Assembly: GCF_000829415.1 (NCBI RefSeq)
Contig: NZ_AP014637.1
Span: forward strand, 4,109,001-4,173,000
Direction of reading: 5' to 3'
DNA from: Pseudomonas sp. StFLB209
Lineage (GTDB): Bacteria > Pseudomonadota > Gammaproteobacteria > Pseudomonadales > Pseudomonadaceae
Length of the DNA: 64,000 bases
The translations under genes were made by a program, and so were the position numbers. The notes below the pieces were generated by a model. The model saw only the letters and a program-made list of their open reading frames with translations. It did not search any database and was not told where the DNA came from. This document shows positions 9,495 through 18,493 of the stretch, in pieces. Numbering within the stretch: the first letter of the stretch is position 1; each line of letters opens with the position of its first letter.

Positions 9495-11360
9495 TTAACG
9501 CACCAGGCAAGTAGGCTGTACGGCGTCAAGCATGTGTACCGGCGCGCGATTGACCGGTGAGTTGACGGCGCTCTGATTAGTACCCTCAGGTGGCTCCACG
9601 CGATACCAGGCTTCAGCAAAACCGGTGCAGATCAAGCGCAGGTTGCGATCAGGTACTGTAAAGGTATAGCCGTTCAGTACGTCGTTACGGTCCAGACGTC
9701 GGTCCGCGATGTAAGTGGCTTCTTCAATCGGATTGTTATCATCATCGAAACCCTTGAAGGTCAGGGTCAGCAGTTGACTCTCAGCGATGTTGATGTACGG
9801 GGCAATTTTGATATCCGCGCCATCAGGATTAAGGATTGGCGCGATGTAGCCCGGCCCGTTAAGTTTGAACGGTGGCGGTAACAGCCCATCCGAACCCCCA
9901 GGAAGTTCTTCTTTGGACCTGACAGTCACCTGCTGCACGGGGCTTTTGACCGGGTTGGGGTTATTGGTGCGGGTCAGGGTGAAATGAACCGGGATCTGTG
10001 CCCCGGTCCCTTGGGCTTTCATCAGCGTGTTGTCGATCGGCAGGGTAAGGTTGATACCGGCGGCGACATCACTGGATCTGATCTGATACCACTGCAGTTT
10101 TACCTGATCACCCCAATGAAGGTTCAGATCATCACTGACCGCAAAGCTGTCGTTCCATGCCACGATAGCCCGCCCGTTGAGTTCATAGTCGTCCTCATCG
10201 ATGAAGTTATCAATGGTGTTCGGGTTCTCGACGCTGGTGCCTTGAATCACCAGTGCCTGCATTGGCTCCGGCACGGGCAGGGTGAGGAACACATCAGCAG
10301 TGCTGACCAGCGAGCGGCCTTCTGGCTCGCCTTGTCGGGTCACGCTGTAGTGCACATTCACCGTTCCGACCGGCGTATGCTCAAGTGCTTCGAAAGGTAC
10401 TTTCAATGACAGTACAACCGGTTCGTTTTCATTTCCGGGTGTCAACTGCACTGGCGTCAGCCCATTGTCCTCGCCCCAATACAACTGAATCAGGTCATAC
10501 GCGCTGGCCCCAGGGTAATGCGGGATATCCACCTTAACCCCGGCTCTGGCTTCGTTATGATCGATCAGCGGCAGGACTTGTGGATCAATGATCGGGGCAG
10601 GAAAGTTCTCGGGGATTTCCCGCAGCTTGAGCAGGACCGGGACGCTGTTGGAATCGATGGACGGGTTACCGGCGCGGTCGAAGACCACATACTTCACCGC
10701 TTTTTCGCCTTCACCAATGCTCTCCAGAAAGGCTTTGTCGAAGGTGACGACAACCCGATCCAGCCCCATGTCGCTTTCTGTCACGGTAGCGGTAGGGCCC
10801 AGGACATCTCCCCACCAGGTTTGAATAACGTCATGTTTGGCCATGCCGGTGTAACCGGCGACCTGGCCATCGAGTTTGCCGCCCAGTTGGGCCAGTTCAG
10901 CCAGGGTCAGGCCATTCTGGATCTCCACGGGGAACAAAATGGCGCTGAGTTCCGGATCTCCCGCTGGAGTGGTATCAATGACAACCGTAAAGATTTTTGA
11001 TGTGTTGGTAACCTCACTGGATGGGTTAAAAGCCAGGTATTGGAGTTGATGTACGCCTTCTACCAGCGACTCGACGGGAACTTCAAGTGTCAGTGTATCT
11101 CCGGGTTGGTCCGACTCTTGAATGACTTTTCGCTCGCCAAGTTCAGCGGCGTTCCAGATGATTGCGTATTGATAACCAGGCTGGGCTGCAGCCCAGACAG
11201 GAAAGTCAACCACCAACGGAGCCTGAAGGGCGCTGACAGGAATAAGGCCAAAATTGTCTTCGTCGTGAAAGGCAACTTTAACGTCGGGCGCGATCAGAGT
11301 GAACTCGTGCAACTCGCGAAGTGACGGAACAATAATGGGGTCGGTCGTAATGGATTGCAT
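9495..11360 (-). CDS. Multidomain Ig-like protein
   Basis: A 621-residue protein with the same module order as the 7131 product. The first module spans about 30-130 and carries SDQPGDTLTLEVP. The second spans about 130-255 and carries GLTLAELAQLGG and VFDRAGNPS. At least two further modules span about 255-490, with YSVTRQGEPEG and FTLTRTNNPNP. The C-terminal 130 residues are unlike those of its neighbour and lack the lectin-like tail. There is no recognisable signal peptide. It is probably first in a three-gene operon, with its promoter in the gap shared with the divergent autotransporter. Confidence 0.8.
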   Translation of the reverse strand: MQSITTDPIIVPSLRELHEFTLIAPDVKVAFHDEDNFGLIPVSALQAPLVVDFPVWAAAQPGYQYAIIWNAAELGERKVIQESDQPGDTLTLEVPVESLVEGVHQLQYLAFNPSSEVTNTSKIFTVVIDTTPAGDPELSAILFPVEIQNGLTLAELAQLGGKLDGQVAGYTGMAKHDVIQTWWGDVLGPTATVTESDMGLDRVVVTFDKAFLESIGEGEKAVKYVVFDRAGNPSIDSNSVPVLLKLREIPENFPAPIIDPQVLPLIDHNEARAGVKVDIPHYPGASAYDLIQLYWGEDNGLTPVQLTPGNENEPVVLSLKVPFEALEHTPVGTVNVHYSVTRQGEPEGRSLVSTADVFLTLPVPEPMQALVIQGTSVENPNTIDNFIDEDDYELNGRAIVAWNDSFAVSDDLNLHWGDQVKLQWYQIRSSDVAAGINLTLPIDNTLMKAQGTGAQIPVHFTLTRTNNPNPVKSPVQQVTVRSKEELPGGSDGLLPPPFKLNGPGYIAPILNPDGADIKIAPYINIAESQLLTLTFKGFDDDNNPIEEATYIADRRLDRNDVLNGYTFTVPDRNLRLICTGFAEAWYRVEPPEGTNQSAVNSPVNRAPVHMLDAVQPTCLVR

Positions 11361-11686
11361 GTTTTATACCTATTTAAATAGTGAGGTCGAACGGGTTTGC
11401 GGCTTATTTAAAGCCTGTGCCCAGTCATGTGTTTGGCAGCGATAGATTTGGCTGCGAGGTGGAAGTAACCGCTTTTTTGAAGCTTGGTCAACAGCTGGTT
11501 CGTGTTTTTTTAATATTTTTTATTTGCTCGTAAGACGCTTCTTACAAGAACTGTTTTTTGTAGGATTGTCCGTGGGAAATGTCTGACCTTTTTTGCGATA
11601 AGTCTTACTCGGTTGCTTGCTTGTCGAACGTCCGGTTTTAGAGATAAAGCGCTCTACTGACGGTTCTACAGTATGGGAGTAGTGTC
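11361..11686 (+). other. Divergent promoter region, A+T-rich
   Basis: This 326-base gap lies between the divergent Ig-like operon and the autotransporter. It is rich in T runs and holds a perfect 6-bp palindrome GTAAGA-CGCT-TCTTAC at 11530-11545, with a shorter related TAAGTCTTA near 11599. These could be an operator for a regulator of one or both units. No gene is seen. Confidence 0.5.
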
Positions 11687-13978
11687 GTGTCGAGACGAAG
11701 TTTAATCATGAAGGTTTGTTGGCTTTCGAGTCGGGATAAACATTTTTGTTTTCCTGCGAGTGGCAGTGTGCTGCTTTGTTTCGGGCTATTGGCAGGCGCA
11801 TCCGCTCAGGCTGGGTTTGAAGTTGATGCTTTGTATTCCAAACCTGCCAGTTCGCGTACCGAATTTGTCATTGGTAGACCTGAAACCGTCGATTCGACGA
11901 CGCCGGTCACTGACTGGATCGTCGATCAGAGGGGGGTGCTTAATATTGTCGATGGCGGCCGAGCGTTAAAAGTTGAAGCAAGCAATAGCAGAGTGTTTAT
12001 TGATCATGGAGGCGTTGAAGCCGGTTTGACATTAAAAGACAGTACAGCCGAGATCCGGCACGGCACATTGACCAATTCGAACTCTTATGGACTATTGCTG
12101 AACACTCATGTAGGCACTGTAAATCCGGGCTCAACGGCTGTGCTTTATGACAGTACTGTCAGGGGGCGCAATGCGGGAATCTCGGCAGGTGCTCATGGCT
12201 CACTGAGTGTGTACAGGACAGATGTCTACGGTGCGGCAGGTCAATTGTGGGGGGCGGGAATCAAGTTGTCCGGTGCAGAGGTCCTGATTGCTGATAACAG
12301 TAACGTCGTGGGCGAGCTCAATGGTTTAGTGGTTCTAGAGGGGCTATCGGGCCATGGACCGTATGCTGTAGATCCTCATTTCAACAACGTGGAGATCGAC
12401 TCGTCAACGATACAGGGCTTGCAAGGTGCTGCCATTCGAGTCGATTGGACCTACAGACCTGCAACTGCCGAAATCTATCTGCGTAATGGCACCGAGCTGC
12501 TGTCAGGTAACGGCAACCTGGTCGAGGTGGTTAAGCGCTCGAAGCTGGATTTCACAGTCGACGACAGCCGCCTGACCGGCAACCTGTTTGCCGATGACAC
12601 CAGCACCCTTAACGTCACCCTGCAAAACAACGCGCAACTCACCGGCAATATCATCAACGGTAACTGGTTGGCGTTGGCTTCCGGTGGCTATTGGCAGATG
12701 ACCGGGGATAACAGCCTCAAGACGCTGAACATGGATGGCGGTGCGGTCGGTTTTGGTGACGGGGCCTTCAAAACGCTGTCGCTGAACGAGCTGTCGGGGC
12801 ATGGCAATTTCGCTATGCGGGTCGATCTGGACCACGGTATTGGCGATCTGCTGAACGTCAATGGTCAGGCCAACGGGCAATTCGGTTTGCGCGTGCAGAA
12901 CACCGGGCATGAGGTGGTTTCGCCGGATCTGCAGCCGCTGCGTGTGGTGCACACCGAGGGGGGGAGTGCGCAGTTCAACCTGATTGGCGACCGGGTCGAC
13001 CTGGGCGTCTACTCCTACGGTCTGGAACAGCAGGGCAATGACTGGTTCATTGTCGGTGAGGACAAAACCATCAGCCCTTCCACGGGCAGCGCCCTGGCGT
13101 TGTTCAATGCTGCACCGGTGGTCTGGATGGGTGAGTTGTCGACCCTGCGCAGCCGCATGGGCGAGGTGCGGGGCACCGGTCTGGGCGGCGGCTGGATGCG
13201 TGCTTATGGCAACCGCTTTGAGGCTTCGACCAGTAACGGCATTGATTACCGGCACCAGCAGCAAGGCTTCAGCCTGGGGGCGGATGTGCCGGTACCGGTG
13301 GGCAATGGTCAGTTGTCGCTGGGTGTGATGGCGGGTCATAGCCAGTCGGATCTGGATTTGAGTCGCGGCTCCAGCGGCACGATTGACAGTGTGTATGTCG
13401 GCACCTATGGCACCTGGTTGAGTGAGCAGGGCTACTACCTGGATGCGGTGCTCAAGCTCAATCGGTTACGCAACAAGGCCAAAGTGGCGATGAGTGACAG
13501 CACCAGGGCCAAGGGCGATTACGCCAATACGGCGGTGGGCGCGTCGCTGGAATTTGGCCGCCAGATCCGCCTGGCCGATGGCTGGTTCGTCGAGCCGTAT
13601 ACTCAGTTGGCAATGGTGGATGTGCAGGGCGAGGGCTACCAGCTGGACAATGGTTTGCGGGCCGATAACAGCCACACCCGATCGGTGCTGGCCAAGGCCG
13701 GTGCCTCGTTAGGGCGGGATATTGCGCTCAAGGATGGTGGCGTATTGCAACCCTATGTGCGGCTGGCCGCAGCCCAGGAGTTTTCACACAATAATGAGGT
13801 GAAGGTCAATGATCGCCACTTTGACAACGACCTGTCCGGGTCGCGGATGGAGGTCGGCGCCGGGGTATCGGTGGCGTTGTCTGAGCGCCTGCAGTTGCAT
13901 GCCGATTTCGATTACATGAACGGCAAGCGGGTCGAGCAACCCTGGGGGGCTAATGTGGGGCTGCGTTTTGCATTCTGA
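11687..13978 (+). CDS. Pertactin-like autotransporter
   Basis: A 763-residue type Va autotransporter. An extended signal peptide (hydrophobic core about 26-40, Ala-rich cleavage site near 41-43) precedes a repetitive beta-helix passenger of about 440 residues. The passenger has the pertactin-like pattern of short strands (VDDSRLTGN, LQNNAQLTGN). The C-terminal barrel (about 490-763) begins near GGGWMRAYGNR and ends in the outer-membrane signature LRFAF. GTG 11687 is chosen because GGGAG lies 7 bases upstream; the ATG at 11708 has no such site. The passenger has no visible protease triad, so an adhesin role is likely. A bidirectional hairpin follows at 14058. Confidence 0.88.
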   Translation: MSRRSLIMKVCWLSSRDKHFCFPASGSVLLCFGLLAGASAQAGFEVDALYSKPASSRTEFVIGRPETVDSTTPVTDWIVDQRGVLNIVDGGRALKVEASNSRVFIDHGGVEAGLTLKDSTAEIRHGTLTNSNSYGLLLNTHVGTVNPGSTAVLYDSTVRGRNAGISAGAHGSLSVYRTDVYGAAGQLWGAGIKLSGAEVLIADNSNVVGELNGLVVLEGLSGHGPYAVDPHFNNVEIDSSTIQGLQGAAIRVDWTYRPATAEIYLRNGTELLSGNGNLVEVVKRSKLDFTVDDSRLTGNLFADDTSTLNVTLQNNAQLTGNIINGNWLALASGGYWQMTGDNSLKTLNMDGGAVGFGDGAFKTLSLNELSGHGNFAMRVDLDHGIGDLLNVNGQANGQFGLRVQNTGHEVVSPDLQPLRVVHTEGGSAQFNLIGDRVDLGVYSYGLEQQGNDWFIVGEDKTISPSTGSALALFNAAPVVWMGELSTLRSRMGEVRGTGLGGGWMRAYGNRFEASTSNGIDYRHQQQGFSLGADVPVPVGNGQLSLGVMAGHSQSDLDLSRGSSGTIDSVYVGTYGTWLSEQGYYLDAVLKLNRLRNKAKVAMSDSTRAKGDYANTAVGASLEFGRQIRLADGWFVEPYTQLAMVDVQGEGYQLDNGLRADNSHTRSVLAKAGASLGRDIALKDGGVLQPYVRLAAAQEFSHNNEVKVNDRHFDNDLSGSRMEVGAGVSVALSERLQLHADFDYMNGKRVEQPWGANVGLRFAF

Positions 13979-13983
13979 CAATA

Positions 13984-14038
13984 GGGCATCTTTAAACTCT
14001 GCCTGCAGGCGGCCTTGCCTGCGTTGTTAGAGGCATCC
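13984..14038. repeat. Short palindromic dispersed repeat, copy 1
   Basis: This roughly 55-base stretch has imperfect inverted ends (GGGCATCTTTAAA and TTAGAGGCATCC) and the central word GGCCTTGCC. It resembles the sequence at 41531-41588, which has the same ends and centre. It lies just after the autotransporter stop, as intergenic REP- or MITE-like elements often do. Confidence 0.4.
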
Positions 14039-14057
14039 ATCTGAACCTTGGTTGAGC

Positions 14058-14089
14058 AAAGCCCCCGGTGAGTGATCACCGGGGGCTTT
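14058..14089. terminator. Bidirectional terminator between convergent genes
   Basis: An 11-bp perfect stem (GCCCCCGGTGA, loop GTGA) is flanked by AAA and TTT. It lies between the autotransporter (+) and the Ig-like gene ending at 14095 (-), and can serve both. Confidence 0.8.
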
Positions 14090-14094
14090 GTGCT

Positions 14095-14559
14095 TTAGCC
14101 GATGGTCGTTGGCTGCTCCACGACCACTTGCAGGACGGGTGATGTGCCGATCAATTGGTCAGCGCGATAAACCTCGTAGTACAGGTTCAAAGTGCCGTAC
14201 TGCGGTCGGTCGATCAGTGGATATGCCAGGCATAGCAGCCAGACGACGTCCTGATCGCCGCTGTTGTGATGCAGGGGTTGGTAGCATTCATGGTTGCCCC
14301 AGTAGAACAGAATGACATCTTCCTTGCGCATCTGTGGCGAGCCCGGAATCAGTACGGTGACGCCGCTATTGGCCTGTTCCAGGGTGATGGCTTCGGGGTT
14401 GGCGTTGGGCAATTGTGGCGCTTTGAGACTGGCTGAAATGGTCGGCAATGAGCGCAGCAGATCAGGGTCTTTAATGAACTGGCGTTTGATGGTTTGTTGT
14501 TCCTGAGTAGTAGCGAGTGGCTTGTCAATGTTGGGTGTGTTTTTTTCTATGTCGTCCAT
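14095..14559 (-). CDS. Single-module Ig-like protein (third-type module)
   Basis: A 154-residue protein. Its C-terminal 105 residues resemble the third-type modules of the 7131 and 9495 products: SGVTVLIPGSPQM, then DVILFYWGN, then LNLYYEVYRADQLIG. The N-terminal 45 residues are charged and lack a signal peptide. The start at 14559 has AGAGG seven bases upstream; a longer frame to 14691 has no support. Together with the gene at 14962-15618 it would reconstitute the module order of the larger paralogues. Confidence 0.68.
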   Translation of the reverse strand: MDDIEKNTPNIDKPLATTQEQQTIKRQFIKDPDLLRSLPTISASLKAPQLPNANPEAITLEQANSGVTVLIPGSPQMRKEDVILFYWGNHECYQPLHHNSGDQDVVWLLCLAYPLIDRPQYGTLNLYYEVYRADQLIGTSPVLQVVVEQPTTIG

Positions 14560-14961
14560 TAGAGCCTCTATGTTGTGAGTGGTTGCGATTGTGCGGGGAT
14601 ATTTAATCCATCTGTCAGAGCTTTGATCAAGAGATGCCAAAATGATGGTTTTCTTGAGCGGTTTTTGTTTTGGTGTTTCTGGATATTTCAATTATTTCTC
14701 GGTGGCTATTTAGTGGCGTCTAGCATAGCCCCGTAGTTAAAGGGTTTTCCAATTGTGCAGGAATAAGTGCTGAGATTTCATACGGCTCTGCAGGTAGGAA
14801 GAGGATTACAGATCTGCTTATTTATAAGTAGGAATAATCTCCAGTGTCTCGAATCCACTGAAATCATCAGAAAAATCCTTCAACATTTTGCAAGTCATCC
14901 TGCACTCAAATAGGTGCAGGATGAATTTTTTGGTGCTCAGACGGATTGGCCGTCGTTTGTT
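14560..14961. other. Intergenic gap with an orphan hairpin
   Basis: This 400-base, A+T-rich gap lies between two minus-strand Ig-like genes. A 10-bp stem-loop (CATCCTGCAC near 14896, GTGCAGGATG near 14915) is followed on the plus strand by AATTTTTT. It looks like a terminator, but no plus-strand gene precedes it. It may end a small RNA, or it may be chance. No ORF is convincing here. Confidence 0.4.
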
Positions 14962-15618
14962 TCATTGCTGCATGGACAGAGTGACGGGGCTGGCCAGCCG
15001 GGACTGATTACCGGCCCGGTCGGTGACCTGATAGGTCATGGTGATGGTAGGGCTCTGCAGGCTTTGCAGAAAATCACGGCTGAAGCTGATCTGCATGGCT
15101 CGCTCGGCCAGGTCTTCGTTGCCGACCTGATAGATCGGACCCTGCACGCCATTGCACAGGGTCATGAGCGTGTCACCGGCAGCCATGTGCGCGTAGCCCG
15201 GTACATGGCCGGCCAGCGCATCGCCGAAATTGATCTGCCGGAACATCATGGGGGCGAGCAGGGCGGCGCCGAGGGCGGTTCGGTCGATGCGGATCAGTAC
15301 GGTCGGAGAATCGATAGCGACTCCGCCAGGATAGCCCGTCAAACGATAACCGATTCGGTAAGTACCTTCTGCTTGTAGTGCCTCAAGGGGAAGTTTCAGT
15401 TTGATGGGTTCTTCTGGAATCGTACCGGGTAACGGGAACGCTACTCCAACTGGCGAATGGTTGACTATTAATTGACAGATATCTCCTGGTTTCGGCTCTT
15501 GCCAGATAGGGCACATGACGAGAAGATCATGCGCCAGATCGATTAGTTTGATCAGTCCATCTGCTTCGGCTACAGGGACGGTGGGTGGCATGAGTGGAAA
15601 GTTTTTTTGGTTGTACAT
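14962..15618 (-). CDS. Two-module Ig-like protein
   Basis: A 218-residue protein with the first- and second-type modules of the Ig-like family. The first (about 15-112) contains LKLPLEALQAEGTYRIGYRL and ends at IRIDRT. The second (about 113-215) contains GHVPGYAHMAAGDTLMT and VTDRAGNQSR. The start is uncertain: ATG 15618, or an in-frame GTG at 15630. Neither has a strong ribosome site. No signal peptide is evident. Confidence 0.68.
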   Translation of the reverse strand: MYNQKNFPLMPPTVPVAEADGLIKLIDLAHDLLVMCPIWQEPKPGDICQLIVNHSPVGVAFPLPGTIPEEPIKLKLPLEALQAEGTYRIGYRLTGYPGGVAIDSPTVLIRIDRTALGAALLAPMMFRQINFGDALAGHVPGYAHMAAGDTLMTLCNGVQGPIYQVGNEDLAERAMQISFSRDFLQSLQSPTITMTYQVTDRAGNQSRLASPVTLSMQQ

Positions 15619-15876
15619 AGGTGCTTTCACTGTGGGGTTCGTAGAAGGTCGTGATCTTGCAATTGCTTAAGGCAAGGTTTGATTTATGCGGCGGTCAATT
15701 GACTTGCCTGGTAAATTACCTAATCGCCTGGTAATCCCTCTGTCAACACCTCTGTGAGAACTTTCCCTATTTATGAGAAATTTAAGAAATCTCCTACTGG
15801 CTCTAATTGAAAGAGCCTACTCTGTTCTATTCATAAGTTACTGTTCTGCCCCGCCAGACCCTGAGCAAACACCAAT
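15619..15876. other. Intergenic region upstream of the Ig-like gene
   Basis: An A+T-rich gap of about 260 bases before the Aer-side terminator. It presumably holds the promoter of the 14962 gene. No clear box, ORF or RNA gene is seen. Confidence 0.4.
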
Positions 15877-15914
15877 AAAAAACCCCGTCAGGCCTGCACC
15901 TGACGGGGTTTTTA
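15877..15914 (-). terminator. Terminator of the aer-type gene
   Basis: A 12-bp perfect stem (AACCCCGTCAGG, 6-base loop) has A-rich sequence on one side and T-rich sequence on the other. It lies 13 bases after the stop of the chemoreceptor at 15927-17492. Confidence 0.88.
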
Positions 15915-15926
15915 TAAGCGCGCGAC

Positions 15927-17492
15927 TTAGCGGTTGAAACGCTCTACCAACGAGTACTGCGAGTTGGCGGTATGGGTCAGTTCGGCGCTGAGCACTGCCG
16001 AGCGCTGGGCGCCGTCGGAGGTCTGGTCGGCGAGGTCGGCAATGTTGGAGATATTGCGGCTGATCTCGTCGGCCACCGAGCTTTGCTGTTCAGTGGCCGC
16101 AGCGATCTGGGTGGCCATGTCGGTGATGTTGGCCACTGCTTCGCTGATGCCCACCAATGCCTGGTCGGCTTCCAGTACCCGGGCCACGCCTTCTTCGGCC
16201 TGGCGGTGGCCGGCGTTCATGGTTTGCACGGCGTTGTTGGCGGTTTGCTGCAGCTTGGCGATCAGGCTGTGGATCTGCCCGGTGGATTCGCTGGTGCGTT
16301 GCGCCAATTGCCTGACCTCATCGGCGACCACGGCAAAACCACGGCCCATTTCACCGGCGCGGGCCGCTTCGATAGCCGCGTTGAGGGCCAGCAGGTTGGT
16401 CTGGTCGGCGATGCCTTTGATCACATCGACCACGCCGCCAATTTCATCGCTGTCCTTGGCCAGTTGGGTGACGGTCAGGCCGGTCTCGCCCACCGACGCC
16501 GACAGGCGCTCAATCGCTTCGCGGGTTTCCCCGGCGATGTCGCGACCCCGGCGGGTCAGAGCGTTGGCCTGCTGGGTGGCGTCGGCGGTGTTTTGCACAT
16601 GCCCGGCCACCTGCTGGGTGGTCGCGGCCATCTCGTTAATGGCGGCGGCCACTTGCTCGGTTTCGACGCGCTGGCGTTCCAGGCCGACAGAGCTGGCGTT
16701 GGCCAGATCGTTGGACTGCCGCGCCTGGGTGTTCAGGTGCTCGGCGGTGTCCTGCAGACGAGTCAGGCAGGTTTTCAGGCGTGCGTCCTGGCTGAGGATC
16801 GACATTTCCAGACGTGCCTGCGCGCCGCGGCTGTCGGTGTACATCTGCGCGATCAGGGCGTCGGAGGTGGTCTGTTCAGCCAGCCGCAACAGACGCTTGA
16901 TACCGCGCTGCTGCCAGCTCAGGCCAAGCAGCCCCAGCGGGACCGACAGGGTGGCGGCGAGGATGAAGCCCCACCAGGAGTTGAGCCAGATGCCGATCAA
17001 GAAGCCGATCTGGCTGACCATGATAAATGGCAGCCAGTCTTGTAGCACCGGCAGCCAGGTATCGCGTTTGGGCAACGCCGACTTGCCGGCATTGAGGCGG
17101 GCATACAGGGCCTCGGCACGGCGTACCTGTTCGGCAGTCGGTTTGACCCGCACTGACTCGTAACCGACAACCTTGCCGCCGTCCAGAATCGGCGTTACGT
17201 AGGCGTTGACCCAATAGTGGTCGCCATTCTTGCAACGGTTCTTGACGATCCCCATCCACGGCAGGCCCTTTTTCAGGGTGCTCCACATGTGTTCGAAGAC
17301 GGCTTGCGGAACATCGGGATGGCGGACCAGATTGTGCGGCGCCCTGAGCAGTTCATCCTGGCTGAAGCCGCTGATCTGCTGAAACGCTTCATTACAGTAG
17401 GTGATCACGCCTTTGGTGTCGGTCGTGGAAATCAACCGCTGTTGTGCTGCGAATGTCCGCTCACGTTGGGTGATGGGCTGATTGTTGCGCAT
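15927..17492 (-). CDS. aer: PAS-domain aerotaxis receptor (Aer type)
   Basis: A 521-residue chemoreceptor with no periplasmic domain. An N-terminal PAS fold (about 10-115, with [13 protein letters not shown] and WVNAYVTPI) would bind FAD and sense redox or energy state. A short membrane hairpin (about 150-195) with [12 protein letters not shown] follows. The cytoplasmic signalling domain carries the receptor tip [24 protein letters not shown] at 17492 matches the Aer start; the longer frame to 17600 is not needed. The aer-acnA neighbourhood is conserved in Pseudomonas (from memory). Confidence 0.88.
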   Translation of the reverse strand: MRNNQPITQRERTFAAQQRLISTTDTKGVITYCNEAFQQISGFSQDELLRAPHNLVRHPDVPQAVFEHMWSTLKKGLPWMGIVKNRCKNGDHYWVNAYVTPILDGGKVVGYESVRVKPTAEQVRRAEALYARLNAGKSALPKRDTWLPVLQDWLPFIMVSQIGFLIGIWLNSWWGFILAATLSVPLGLLGLSWQQRGIKRLLRLAEQTTSDALIAQMYTDSRGAQARLEMSILSQDARLKTCLTRLQDTAEHLNTQARQSNDLANASSVGLERQRVETEQVAAAINEMAATTQQVAGHVQNTADATQQANALTRRGRDIAGETREAIERLSASVGETGLTVTQLAKDSDEIGGVVDVIKGIADQTNLLALNAAIEAARAGEMGRGFAVVADEVRQLAQRTSESTGQIHSLIAKLQQTANNAVQTMNAGHRQAEEGVARVLEADQALVGISEAVANITDMATQIAAATEQQSSVADEISRNISNIADLADQTSDGAQRSAVLSAELTHTANSQYSLVERFNR

Positions 17493-17603
17493 GGGCTGTT
17501 CGATCCTTCGATCCAATAGGCTTTGGCGGGTTATCGGCAGGGACGATAAAAAATTGAGGTGCCGCTCACATTTATGAGCGCAATGCTTGTCAGCGATCAA
17601 TAC

Positions 17604-18389
17604 TCAAGGTGCCAGCATTGGGTAGGCAAACAGGCAGAAATGCACCAGGTTCAGGCCAAAGTGGGCCAACACCGCAGCCCAGAGCCCTCCATAGCGCCAG
17701 GCCAGTCCATAACCGACGCCAGCCAAACCGGCCAGCACTGCCCAAAGCCAGCCACCGCCGATATGGGTCAGGCCAAACAATGAGGCGGTAATGCCTACTG
17801 GCAGTATGCCCTGCAGTCGCCGACGATGACAGTAATGTTGCAGCGCGCCCTGAATATAGCCACGAAACAGCAATTCTTCTGTCAAGGTCACCAACAGCAG
17901 GTTGTTGAGCAGCCAGAGCATGGCGTAGGGCGGCCACTTCGGCGCCCATGTGGTCAGGCCGGCCATGCAGGCCAGGGCCAGAGTCAGGCTGATGGTTGCA
18001 ATGACGACGACCGCTGCTTGGCGGTAGGCCCTGCTCTGGCCGTGCAAGATCCACGGGCAGGCCAACAGCAGCCACAGGCCGATCAGCGGCTTGTCCAGGT
18101 TCAGGTTGCTGATAAAGGGTGCTGCATCCGGGCTGGAGCGGCTGTATTCCATGATCGGCGCATTATCGAAGCCCGGTAGCCCATGCAACGCCAGCGCCAG
18201 GCCGGTGACAATAAACAGCACATGACCCAGCCAGCGCAGCCATGGCGGGTTTGTGTGGCGCACTGCCATGGCGGCCAACACCAGCAGCCCGAAGGCGAGC
18301 AGCGCTGGCGCTTGCAGTGCGCCGTGACTCAGTGCGATGCCATACCCGAGGCCCAGCAAAGCCAGGGCCACCCAGCGCGTAGTGCTCAT
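17604..18389 (-). CDS. CPBP-family intramembrane metalloprotease
   Basis: A 261-residue membrane protein with about seven hydrophobic helices. It bears the CPBP (Abi/Rce1-like) motifs: EELLFRG near residue 173, FGLTHI near 207 and a late His (LAHFGLN near 244). Family members are membrane-embedded glutamate or metal-dependent proteases; the substrate is unknown. GGGAGA precedes the ATG by 6 bases. It lies between aer and acnA on the same strand, with gaps of about 110 bases to each neighbour. Confidence 0.86.
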   Translation of the reverse strand: MSTTRWVALALLGLGYGIALSHGALQAPALLAFGLLVLAAMAVRHTNPPWLRWLGHVLFIVTGLALALHGLPGFDNAPIMEYSRSSPDAAPFISNLNLDKPLIGLWLLLACPWILHGQSRAYRQAAVVVIATISLTLALACMAGLTTWAPKWPPYAMLWLLNNLLLVTLTEELLFRGYIQGALQHYCHRRRLQGILPVGITASLFGLTHIGGGWLWAVLAGLAGVGYGLAWRYGGLWAAVLAHFGLNLVHFCLFAYPMLAP

Positions 18390-18454
18390 CAGAATCTCCC
18401 GCAGATCAGGCGGGCGATTCTACTGAGACGGGTGCATGAGCGGGTGAGAGTTTG

Positions 18455-18488
18455 CTGCCCGCCGCCCTTTTTGGTGGACGGCGGGCAG
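18455..18488 (-). terminator. Stem-loop after acnA
   Basis: A 10-bp perfect stem CTGCCCGCCG/CGGCGGGCAG lies 5 bases past the acnA stop. No T-run follows on either strand, so it may act as a weak terminator or as an mRNA 3' stabiliser. Confidence 0.55.
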
Positions 18489-18493
18489 AGCGG

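Noticed and set aside
12503..13339. A 278-residue minus frame in the autotransporter
   Set aside because: It is the shadow of the autotransporter passenger and barrel; no match.
15934..17163. A 409-residue plus frame over the Aer-type receptor
   Set aside because: Antisense shadow rich in Arg and Ser; the minus-strand receptor is complete.
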